From Myxococcales bacterium (GTDB lineage Bacteria > Myxococcota_A > Polyangia > Haliangiales > Haliangiaceae): a stretch of DNA of 64,000 nt. This document shows, piece by piece, positions 18,301 through 25,187 of this stretch; positions within the stretch are counted from its first letter, which is position 1, and every line of letters begins with the position of its first letter. The DNA lies in assembly GCA_016706545.1 (NCBI GenBank), contig JADJJK010000002.1, forward strand, positions 62,001 to 126,000, read 5' to 3'. Under the pieces are notes generated by a model. That model was given only the letters and a program-made list of their open reading frames with translations, did not search any database and was not told the DNA's origin. Position numbers and translations under genes: made by a program.

Positions 18301-19401
18301 GCCTTCCCACGGCTGCGGCGCGCCCGGCAGGCGCAGGTTGCTGACCGTGAAGCCGGTGAGCCCGGCCTTGGGCTTGCCGCCGCGTCCGGTGGCGCCCTCG
18401 TCGCGGATCTCGCCACCAGATCCCGTGGCGGCGCCGGGGAACGGCGAGATCGCCGTGGGGTGGTTGTGGGTCTCCACCTTGGCCAGGATGTGGATGGGCT
18501 CGCGGTGCGCGCGGTAGACCCCGTCGGCGTCAGCGAAGAAGCGCTCGCCCTCGGTGCCGGCGATGACCGCGGCGTTGTCGTGGTACGCCGAGAGCACGCC
18601 GCCGGGGCTCTGCGCCGTGGTGTGACGGATCATCTGGAACAGCGACTGCGGCTGCGCCTGGCCCTCGAGCCACCACTGCGCGTTGAAGATCTTGTGCCGG
18701 CAGTGCTCGCTGTTGGCCTGCGCGAACATCATCAGCTCGACGTCGGTGGGGTCGCGGCCCAGCTCTCCGTAGCGCGCCGCCAGGTACTCGAGTTCATCTT
18801 GCGCCAGCGCCAGCCCCAGCTCCGCGCTGATCGCGGCCAGCGCCGCCACCGGCTCGGCGCCCAGCGTCAGCCGCTGCATCGGCCGCGGCGGCTCCTCGGT
18901 GAACAGGTGCGTCAGCTCCGCCGCGGAGCGCAGCACCGACTCCGTCATGCGATCGTGCAGCGCGGCCTCGAGCGCGTGCAGCTCGGCGCCGGCCAGCTCG
19001 CCCTCGATGCGCCAGTGCAGGCCGCGCTCGATGCGCCGCACGCCTGGCAGGCCACACAGGACCGCGAGCTCGCTGGCCTTGGACGACCACGGCGAGGTGG
19101 TGCCAAGGCGCGGCACCACCCAGCGATGCACGGTCGCCGCGCTTGCCGCGCCGGCCGCGCCGGCCGCGCCGACCGCGCCGGCCGACGAGACCTCGGCTGC
19201 GACCGCCACGTGGGCCTGCAAGAGCTCGCACAGCAGCGCGTGTTGCTCCGGCGAGGGCGCCGCCGCCAGCGCGATCACGTACACGTGATGCGCGGTGGCC
19301 GCGCGCAGCCCTGGCGCCACGCCCGCCAGCGCCAGCTCCCGGCGCGCCTGCCGCGCCGCGGTCAGCGCTGGCGCCGTCGCCTCCAGGAGCAAGAGGATCA
19401 C
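15370..19401 (-). CDS. purL: Phosphoribosylformylglycinamidine synthase (large PurL)
   Basis: A 1343-residue single-chain FGAM synthase (step four of purine synthesis: FGAR + Gln + ATP to FGAM). N-terminal and linker domains (~1-220) precede the ATP-binding halves with KVETHNHPTAISPFPGA, LIGLGGGAASS, LHDVGAGGLSNALPE and PVGKDSMSMRT. The C-terminal glutaminase domain has GVCNGCQMM (~1183, catalytic Cys) and MPHPERV (~1308, His and Glu). Length agrees with the gamma-proteobacterial and eukaryotic type, so no separate purQ or purS is needed. GTG 19401 is chosen because it overlaps the purC stop (GTGA) and starts the family N-terminus; upstream frame sequence is the shadow of purC. It is last in a purB-purC-purL operon. 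Confidence 0.93.
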   Translation of the reverse strand: MILLLLEATAPALTAARQARRELALAGVAPGLRAATAHHVYVIALAAAPSPEQHALLCELLQAHVAVAAEVSSAGAVGAAGAAGAASAATVHRWVVPRLGTTSPWSSKASELAVLCGLPGVRRIERGLHWRIEGELAGAELHALEAALHDRMTESVLRSAAELTHLFTEEPPRPMQRLTLGAEPVAALAAISAELGLALAQDELEYLAARYGELGRDPTDVELMMFAQANSEHCRHKIFNAQWWLEGQAQPQSLFQMIRHTTAQSPGGVLSAYHDNAAVIAGTEGERFFADADGVYRAHREPIHILAKVETHNHPTAISPFPGAATGSGGEIRDEGATGRGGKPKAGLTGFTVSNLRLPGAPQPWEGPERKPAHIASPFEIMVDGPLGAAAFNNEFGRPGILGYFRTFELAVPGGDAQAPTVRGYHKPIMLAGGLGNLRAEHIDKAAVPAGAALVVLGGPALLIGLGGGAASSLAQGSLRSELDFASVQRDNAEMERRCQEVIERCAALGPDNPILSLHDVGAGGLSNALPELVNDQKLGARIDLRKIPSGEPGLSPRELWCNEAQERYVLAVAAERVAELATICERERAPFAVVGYATLDRHLLVEDPLLGAPPVDLPLEVILGKPPRMERRAHAQASPAQAFSPAALPLEEALERVLALPTVADKTFLVTIGDRTVGGLISRDAMVGRFQIPVADCAVTCADFAGHAGEAMALGERPPLALLCAAASARMAVTEALTNLAAAPIGALGNVKLSCNWMAAAGAPGEDARLFEAVRAVALELLPALGIAVPVGKDSMSMRTVWRDEQGPAAVISPVSLVVTAFAPVTDVRLAVTPELRGDVWAGVRDDVPAGCDLWLLELGPLAAEGGPRLGGSALAQVYGSIGDTPPDLDDPALLRALWDAVQELVARGLLAAYHDRSDGGVLITLLEMAWCSGVGLELELPADAEPVSWLFHEEPGAVLAVAPAHAAAVAEVLARVGLAGRAVQLGKAGASGAGEGAAPQVVIRQGGEALLRRDLHELRGRWSSTTHALQRWRDDATCADEEHSTRVDAKSRGLYSELTFEPDPPAWASASASAPAVLRGAAPRVAILREQGVNGHVEMAAAFSAAGFEAVDVHMSDLVAGRGAGATLASFQGLAACGGFSYGDVLGAGRGWAGSALHNPAARDALAAFFARGDAFALGVCNGCQMMANLAALIPGAAAAPWPRFARNRSEQFEARLVMVEIAQSPSLFFRGMAGSRLPIAVAHGEGRVEAAPETLAALEESGLVCLRFVDDRGQPAVRYPHNPNGSPGGITGVTSRDGRVTLLMPHPERVVRSVQLSWRPPSWGEASPWMQMFHNARAWL

Positions 19402-20390
19402 GACGCCCCCAGCGCCGCCGCGATGCGCGCCGCCGGATCGCCCAGCACCGGCTCGAACGTCTTGCCGGTCACCAGCTCGTAGCTCTTGATGTAGCGCCGC
19501 GCCGCCTCCACCCGCACCTCGTCGGGCAAGGGCGGCGGCGGCCCGTCGCCGCTGTAGCCCGCGGTCTCGGACAGGTAGCGCCGGACAAACTCCTTGTCCA
19601 GGCTGCGCGGCTCTTGCCCGGCGGCCAGGCGCGCGGCGTAGTCGTCCGCGTACCAATAGCGCGACGAGTCAGGTGTGTGGATCTCGTCGATGACGACGAT
19701 CTCACCGCCCGCGTCCACCCCGAGCTCGTACTTGGTGTCGGCCAGGATGAGGCCTCGCTCGGCGGCGCGCGCCTGCCCGTGCGCGAACAGGCGCGCGGCC
19801 ACCAGGGCGGCGCGGTCGAACTCCGCCGCGTCCACGGTGCCCATGGCCAGGAGCTCCTGCCGCGACACCGAGACGTCGTGCCCGCCCTTGGCCGCCTTGG
19901 TGGACGGCGTGAGGATGGCCTCCGGGAGCTGCTGATTCTTGACCATGCCCTCGGGCAGCGGGTGCCCGCAGAACGTGCGCTCGCCGCGTTCGTACGCCCG
20001 CCAGATCGAGGTGGAGGTGACGCCGGTGAGGTACGCGCGCATCACGAACTCCGCGGCCAGCGGCCGGGCCTCGCGGACGATCATGACGTTTGGGTCGGGC
20101 ACCGAGACCACGTGGTTCTTCGCCAGGTGCGCCGTGTCGAGAAACCAGTGGTGCGCGAGCTGGTTTAGCACCTGGCCCTTGAACGGGATGGTGCCGATCA
20201 CCACGTCGAACGCGCTGAGCCGATCGGTGACGACGATGATGCGCTCGCCGCGCTGCGCGTCGATGTAGCAGTCGCGGACCTTGCCGTCGTAGCGCGTGAG
20301 CGGGCCGCGGCCGCGGATCGCCCGCAGCTCGGTGCGCTCGAGGGGCGCCGCGAGCTGGGCGTACAAGATCGGATCGAGCGAGGAGGTCAT
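19398..20390 (-). CDS. purC: SAICAR synthetase
   Basis: A 330-residue phosphoribosylaminoimidazole-succinocarboxamide synthase, which joins CAIR and Asp using ATP. Visible family blocks are RGPLTRYDGKVRDCY, IIVVTDRLSAFDVVIG, EFVMRAYLTGVTSTSIW, ILTPSTKAAKGGHD, LILADTKYELG, VIDEIHTPDSSRYW and LDKEFVRRYL. It is of the longer form (around 300 residues) rather than the short E. coli form. Its ATG overlaps the purB stop (ATGA) and its stop overlaps the purL start (GTGA), so all three pur genes are translationally coupled. Confidence 0.94.
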   Translation of the reverse strand: MTSSLDPILYAQLAAPLERTELRAIRGRGPLTRYDGKVRDCYIDAQRGERIIVVTDRLSAFDVVIGTIPFKGQVLNQLAHHWFLDTAHLAKNHVVSVPDPNVMIVREARPLAAEFVMRAYLTGVTSTSIWRAYERGERTFCGHPLPEGMVKNQQLPEAILTPSTKAAKGGHDVSVSRQELLAMGTVDAAEFDRAALVAARLFAHGQARAAERGLILADTKYELGVDAGGEIVVIDEIHTPDSSRYWYADDYAARLAAGQEPRSLDKEFVRRYLSETAGYSGDGPPPPLPDEVRVEAARRYIKSYELVTGKTFEPVLGDPAARIAAALGAS

Positions 20391-21865
20391 GACGAGGCTC
20401 CGCTGGGGCTACCGGAGTTGCCGGGGACGATGGCGGGGACGGTGGCGGGGACGATGGCGGGGACGCTACCTGGGACACTACCGGTGATCGAAGACGGCGC
20501 TGGCGAGCCCCCTTGGGCCGGCGCACCGTCGGCGGGCGCGCCGAGCGCGCGCCGCAGGATGGTGCCAACGTGGCGCAGGTGGTGCGAGAGATCGAAGCAG
20601 GCGTCGAGCTGCTCGGGCGCGAGCCGCGCCGAGACCTCCGCGTCCTGGCCCAAGAGCTCGCGAAACCGCCCGGGCCGGGCGCCCACCGCGCCCACCGACG
20701 CGGCCTCCTCGATGGCGCGCAGGGCCGCGCGCTGCACCATCTCGTACGCGCGTTGCCGCGGCAGGCCGGTGCGCACCAGCGCCAGCAGCACCGCCTCCGA
20801 GAAGTACAGGCCGCCGGTGCGGTCGAGGTTGCGAGCCATCCGCTCGGGGTGCAGCACCAGGCCGCGCACGAGCTGGGTGGCGCGCGCCACCATGAAGTCC
20901 GCCACGATGGTCGCGTCGGGCAGGATCACCCGCTCCACCGAGGAGTGCGAGATGTCCCGCTCGTGCCACAGGGCCACGCTCTCGAGCGCCGCCTGCACCT
21001 GGCTGCGCAGCAGGCGCGCCAGCCCACACAGGTTCTCCGAAAGGATCGGGTTCTTCTTGTGCGGCATGGCGGAGCTGCCCTTCTGCCCCTTGCCGAAGCC
21101 CTCCTCGGCCTCGCCGACCTCGGTGCGCTGCCAGTGCCGCACGCCCAGCGCGATCTGCTCGACGGCGGTGCCGAGGAGCGCGAGCGCGGTCAGCACCTCG
21201 GCGTGGCGATCGCGCGCCACCACCTGCGTCGCCACGGTCTCCGGCACCAGACCCAGCCGCGCCAGCGCGCGCGCTTCGATCTCTGGATCGAGGTTGCCGT
21301 ACACCCCCACCGCGCCCGCCAGCTTGCCCACCGCGATCGCCGCGCGCGCCCGCACCAAGCGCTCCTGGCTGCGTCCCAGCTCGGCGTACCAGCGCGCGAA
21401 CGTCAGCCCGGCGGTGATCGGCTCCGCGTGGATGCCGTGCGAGCGCCCGATCATCGGCGTCTGCGCGAAGGCCCGCGCCTTGTCGGCCAGCGCGACGCGC
21501 AGCTCGTCGATGGCGGGCAAGATCACGTCGAACGCGCGCACGGTCTGCAGCGCCAGCGCGGAGTCCAGCACGTCCGAGGAGGTCATGCCCAGGTGCAGCC
21601 ACCGCGCTGGCTCTCCGGCCAGCTCCTCGACGTGGGTGAGGAACGCGATGACGTCGTGCCGGGTGGTGGCCTCGATGGCGAGGATGCGCTCTGGATCGAG
21701 CTTGCCGGCGCACGCGACGCGCACGGCCGCCGCGGTGCCCGCTGGCACCGCGCCTTGCGTCTCCATCTCCTCGCACGCGGCCAGCTCGATGGCGAGCCAG
21801 GTCTCGAACCGAGCAGCATCAGACCACAGCGAGGCGAGTTCTGGACGGCTGTAGCGAGCGATCAT
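20387..21865 (-). CDS. purB: Adenylosuccinate lyase with repeat-derived C-terminal tail
   Basis: A 492-residue fumarase/aspartase-superfamily lyase that acts at the SAICAR and adenylosuccinate steps. Catalytic regions are TSSDVLDSALALQ, MIGRSHGIHAEPI and the signature loop GSSAMPHKKNPILSEN. EVLTALALLGTAVEQIALGVRHWQ and HSSVERVILPDA also fit. After the normal end (~residue 440) there is a non-conserved tail of Pro/Ser/Val repeats (VPAI, VPAT and similar), encoded by a 12-bp tandem repeat at 20418-20484. Such a tail is not part of known PurB folds and is probably disordered. It is the first gene of purB-purC-purL; ATG 21865 is the natural start. Confidence 0.93.
   Translation of the reverse strand: MIARYSRPELASLWSDAARFETWLAIELAACEEMETQGAVPAGTAAAVRVACAGKLDPERILAIEATTRHDVIAFLTHVEELAGEPARWLHLGMTSSDVLDSALALQTVRAFDVILPAIDELRVALADKARAFAQTPMIGRSHGIHAEPITAGLTFARWYAELGRSQERLVRARAAIAVGKLAGAVGVYGNLDPEIEARALARLGLVPETVATQVVARDRHAEVLTALALLGTAVEQIALGVRHWQRTEVGEAEEGFGKGQKGSSAMPHKKNPILSENLCGLARLLRSQVQAALESVALWHERDISHSSVERVILPDATIVADFMVARATQLVRGLVLHPERMARNLDRTGGLYFSEAVLLALVRTGLPRQRAYEMVQRAALRAIEEAASVGAVGARPGRFRELLGQDAEVSARLAPEQLDACFDLSHHLRHVGTILRRALGAPADGAPAQGGSPAPSSITGSVPGSVPAIVPATVPAIVPGNSGSPSGASS
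20418..20484 (-). repeat. 12-bp tandem repeat encoding the PurB tail
   Basis: About five to six imperfect copies of GTCCCCGCCATC (minus strand) encode Val-Pro-Ala-Ile/Thr units at the end of PurB. The period is a multiple of three. Confidence 0.8.
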
Positions 21866-22070
21866 ATGGATGTCCCGGGAAGTGCGCCGTGACGGCGCTG
21901 GCCTCTTCTACCGAGGCAAAAGCGGGCGTGCAAGCCACAACCTGGGCTCATTCACTTGTCGTCGGAGCGGGGCGGGCTTTGCATGCACGGCGCTTGCCGC
22001 CGCGCTGGAAAAACTCGGGCCGCGCCGGCCCGCATCGCCGACCAGCATCGCCGACCACGCCGGCGCTCGC

Positions 22071-23504
22071 TCACGACCACAAGAGCGCGGCAGCGAACAG
22101 GAGCGCGGCGATCGCCACCGCGATCACCAGGACGGTCATCGGCCAGCGGCGCGGCGCTCCCGCAGGCTGGCTCCGCGCGCGCGGCGGCGCGATGCGGCCA
22201 AGCGCCGCGGGGCTTGGCCGGGGCTGCCGCGGCAGCTCGACCGCGCGGATCCGCGGCACCAGCGGCGCCTGCCGCGGCGCGGTGCGCGGCGCTCGGGTCG
22301 GCCCCGACGGATCTTTCATGGAGATCACCTGGATCGGCGCCCGGGCCGGCGACCACGGCGTCGGCACCACCACGCCAGGCCCGTCGTCGATGGCGGTGAG
22401 CGAGGTGCCCGTCCAGATGCCGGTCCCCGGCTCGTAGGTCGCGGTGTCCATGGAGTTGTCGGCGGAGGTATCGACGATCTCGTCGAAGGTGCGCTCCTCC
22501 TCGACGACCACGCCGCGCGGCGGCGCGCTGGCCTGCCGCTTTTTTGGCGGCTCGGCCAAGGTGGTGTTGCCGTCGCGAAACTCGCTGTCTGGGTTCAGGT
22601 CGGGGACCTGGTCCTCGACCGGGTCCTCGACCGGATCCTCGATCAGGTCCTCGAGCTGGAGCGACTCGGTGCGGACGCTAGTGACCATCTCCGAAGCGCC
22701 GTCGACCGGCGCGCGGCGAGGAGTTGGCCGCAGCGGCGAGGTGACCGCCCGCCGCGACGCCGCGCCCGGTTCGTCGGAGAAGGGCTCCTCCAGCGCCTGC
22801 GTCACCTGCTCGGCGAGCTCGCGCAGATCGCCGCGCCGCTGGTCCGGATCGGGCTCGAGCAACCCCGAGAGCAGCTCCGCCAGCGGCGCGTGGCGGGCCG
22901 CCAGCTCGCCCAGCCCCTGCCGCGTCGTGCTGCTGGTGGCCAGCGCCAGCGTGCAGCGCCCCAGCGCCCACAGATCTGCCGCCGGGCCGATCGCGCTGTG
23001 CGCCACCTCGGGCGCGCAGAAGCGGCGCACGGACTCGGCGCCGGGCGCGCAGATCGCCTCCGAGATCGCCTCCGGATCGGCGCGCACCCAGAAGCCAAAG
23101 CCCGCGACCACCAGCTTGCCACCGCTGATGGCGACGTCGTCGCAGGTCAAGACGCCGTGCCAGCGGCCCGCGCGATGGTTGCGATCGATGATGCCCGCCA
23201 CCGCGCGAAACCAGCCCGCGATCACCGCGCGCACGTGCGGCGTGCGGCGCGGCCGAGGCCCCGCATGATCGGCGGGCTCGCCGATGATGTACGCCGACTC
23301 TCGCCCCAGATCGAGCACCCGGCGACAGCCGGGCAGCTCGAGGCCCAGCTCCGCCTGGATGTCCTCGAACGCAGGCGTCACCGCGCGGTGCGGCAGCCAG
23401 ACCGCCACGTCCGCGCCGGTGTGCTCGTCGCGGCCTTGCAGTTCGCGCAGCAGCACGCCCTCGGCGATCGGGGTGAGGACGCGATAGCGACCGTCGAGCA
23501 GCAT
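22071..23504 (-). CDS. Tail-anchored pseudokinase-like protein
   Basis: A 477-residue protein whose first ~260 residues follow the layout of a Ser/Thr kinase domain but lack the catalytic residues. The start LDGRYRVLTPIAEG is typical, yet the strand holding the ATP-binding Lys reads DVAVWLP, the catalytic loop reads GRWHGVLTCDDVAI instead of HRD-K-N, and the metal-binding DFG is replaced by VAGFGF. The C-lobe is present (RRFCAPEV, ADLWALGRCTLALA, PLAELLSGLLEPDPDQR). A long Pro/Glu/Asp-rich linker follows, then one C-terminal hydrophobic helix (WPMTVLVIAVAIAALLFAAALLWS without a loop after it), so the protein should be membrane tail-anchored. It lies 97 bp downstream of dut on the same strand. 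Its role is unknown; a scaffold is a plausible guess. Confidence 0.7.
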   Translation of the reverse strand: MLLDGRYRVLTPIAEGVLLRELQGRDEHTGADVAVWLPHRAVTPAFEDIQAELGLELPGCRRVLDLGRESAYIIGEPADHAGPRPRRTPHVRAVIAGWFRAVAGIIDRNHRAGRWHGVLTCDDVAISGGKLVVAGFGFWVRADPEAISEAICAPGAESVRRFCAPEVAHSAIGPAADLWALGRCTLALATSSTTRQGLGELAARHAPLAELLSGLLEPDPDQRRGDLRELAEQVTQALEEPFSDEPGAASRRAVTSPLRPTPRRAPVDGASEMVTSVRTESLQLEDLIEDPVEDPVEDQVPDLNPDSEFRDGNTTLAEPPKKRQASAPPRGVVVEEERTFDEIVDTSADNSMDTATYEPGTGIWTGTSLTAIDDGPGVVVPTPWSPARAPIQVISMKDPSGPTRAPRTAPRQAPLVPRIRAVELPRQPRPSPAALGRIAPPRARSQPAGAPRRWPMTVLVIAVAIAALLFAAALLWS

Positions 23505-23601
23505 CACCCCACCGTCTTGGCCCGGTCGGCCCGGCGCGCGCAGTGGCAGCCGAGGATCGCGGTCGAGGGCAGCGCGCGCGCGCTTGGCACCGGGGACACG
23601 G

Positions 23602-24048
23602 CTAGCTCCCCGTGGAGCCAAAGCCGCCGACGCCGCGCTCCGAAGGCGGCAGCTCGTCCACCTCCTGCGGATCTGCCGCCTCCACCTTGGCCAGCACGAG
23701 CTGCGCGATGCGCTGCCCGGACTCGATCTGCACGGGCTCTTGCCCCAGGTTCACCAGCAGCACGATGACCTCGCCGCGGTAGTCCTCGTCGATGGTGCCC
23801 GGCGCGTTGAGCACGGTGACGCCGCGATCTCGCGCCAGCCCCGAGCGCGGCCGGACCTGGGCCTCGTAGCCAGGCGCCAGCGCGATGGCGAGCCCGGTCC
23901 CCACTCCGGCGCGCCCGCCCGGCGCCAGGGTCACCGGCGCGTCGATCGCCGCGGTCAGGTCCATCCCGGCCGCATGCAAGGTCATGCGACGGGGGACGAT
24001 GGCATCGGGACGCAGGCGTCGGACCAGCAGCGGTGGCACGCGGCGCAT
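23602..24048 (-). CDS. dut: dUTP diphosphatase
   Basis: A 148-residue trimeric-type dUTPase that hydrolyses dUTP to dUMP and PPi. The five motifs can be found: AAGMDLTA (~27), RPRSGLA (66-72), NAPGTIDEDYRGE (81-93, with the catalytic Asp/Tyr region), GQRIAQLV and the C-terminal Gly-rich ERGVGGFGSTG. ATG 24048 gives the usual length; the longer upstream frame contains the 11-bp repeat and is not protein-like. It is probably co-transcribed with the downstream pseudokinase gene. Confidence 0.93.
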   Translation of the reverse strand: MRRVPPLLVRRLRPDAIVPRRMTLHAAGMDLTAAIDAPVTLAPGGRAGVGTGLAIALAPGYEAQVRPRSGLARDRGVTVLNAPGTIDEDYRGEVIVLLVNLGQEPVQIESGQRIAQLVLAKVEAADPQEVDELPPSERGVGGFGSTGS

Positions 24049-24202
24049 GATACTCGCAAAGCCCCCGGCCGACGTGGCGCGGATGACCGGGATTTGCGGG
24101 CCCTCGCTCAGCGGGTTTCGTGGCGCTTCGAGCCGCCGCCGCGACTCCTGCGCGCCGTGGACAAAGGCCTGCGGAGGCCCGCCGGCTGAGCCGCGACAGC
24201 CT

Positions 24203-24269
24203 GACGCAGCGACGGCGCAGCGAGGGCGCAGCGAGGCCCCAGCGAGGACCCAGCGAGGACCCAGCGATG
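24203..24269. repeat. 11-bp tandem repeat (GCGCAGCGAGG and variants) in a divergent promoter region
   Basis: Six imperfect copies with an exact 11-bp period lie between dut (minus) and the lipoprotein gene at 24317 (plus). Each copy holds CAGCGA. The period is close to one helical turn, so copies would face the same side of the DNA. Confidence 0.75.
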
Positions 24270-24316
24270 TGACGTGCGCCATCGCCAGCGGCGCGAAAAT
24301 CGACTACCACCAAGGC

Positions 24317-25012
24317 ATGGGTCTCGCGCGCTCCCTTCCGCTCACGCTCCTTGTCCTCACCGCGGCTGGCGCATGCAGTGATCCCGCCAGCTCCCCGGAC
24401 GCTGGCCCGGATGCGTACAACCCGTGCCCTGCCGGCGAGTGGTTCTACACCGGCGAGCTGGTGAGCTGGGACTCCACCCCGGCCGTGTTCAAGGGCGTGT
24501 TCGACGCCGCGTTCACCGTGGAGGGCCAGGCCGCGCGCGCCGACAAGACCAGCCCCAACGGCCGCTTCGAGCTGTGCATCGTGGACACCGCCGTCACCCA
24601 GCTCTCAGTGGAGCCCACCGCGTCGTCCATGTTCTTCCGCGGCGTCGCCGTCGCCGAGTCCGCGGTGACCAAGCAGCTCTCCATGGTGTCCTTGCGCAGC
24701 TTCACCCCGGCGCAGGAGGCCGCGTTCTCCCCGCGCATCGTCGCCGGCAAGGCCCACGTCTTCGTCGATGTCTCGGGCAAGCAGCGCGCCGTCTCGCTGG
24801 CCGGCGCCTCCGCCGCCGCCCCAACGTTCGTGTTCGATGGCGCCGCCTGGTCGCCCGCCACCGCCAGCTCCACCGGCGCCGCCCTGTTCTTTGCCAACCT
24901 CGAGCCCTCCGCCGCCCCCGCCACCGCGTCGATGTCCGGCCCCCACCTCGGCGGCAAGCACGTGCCGCTGATCGCCGACCGCATCACGTACCTCACGATC
25001 ATCGGCAAGTAG
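24317..25012 (+). CDS. Putative lipoprotein of unknown function
   Basis: A 231-residue protein not recognised as a known family. Its leader (LPLTLLVLTAAGACSDP) ends in a lipobox with Cys near residue 20, followed by a SSPDAGPDA linker very common in myxobacterial surface lipoproteins. The mature part begins NPCPAGEWFYTGELVSWDST and contains a second Cys pair member (FELCIVDT). Overall it is beta-rich with many Ala/Ser. AAGG precedes ATG 24317. It is monocistronic, divergent from dut, and is followed by the repeat element. Confidence 0.7.
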   Translation: MGLARSLPLTLLVLTAAGACSDPASSPDAGPDAYNPCPAGEWFYTGELVSWDSTPAVFKGVFDAAFTVEGQAARADKTSPNGRFELCIVDTAVTQLSVEPTASSMFFRGVAVAESAVTKQLSMVSLRSFTPAQEAAFSPRIVAGKAHVFVDVSGKQRAVSLAGASAAAPTFVFDGAAWSPATASSTGAALFFANLEPSAAPATASMSGPHLGGKHVPLIADRITYLTIIGK

Positions 25013-25187
25013 CCAGGCTCACCGCGCCAGGGCCGCCCGGCGCAGGGCTGCAAGGCGCATCACGGGCAGACCAAGGGTGTCATGCACGGTCTCGAACAAA
25101 TTCCGCGCGCGCCCAAGGTGTTCGCTGGCTCCTGTCAAGACCGACGCTAGCTCGGCGTAGCAGATGAATAGTGCGCCTCATTGCCTG

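Noticed and set aside
16501..19482. A 993-codon open frame on the plus strand
   Set aside because: It is antisense to purL, whose motifs are complete; the frame is Arg/His/Gln-rich as expected from a GC-rich shadow.
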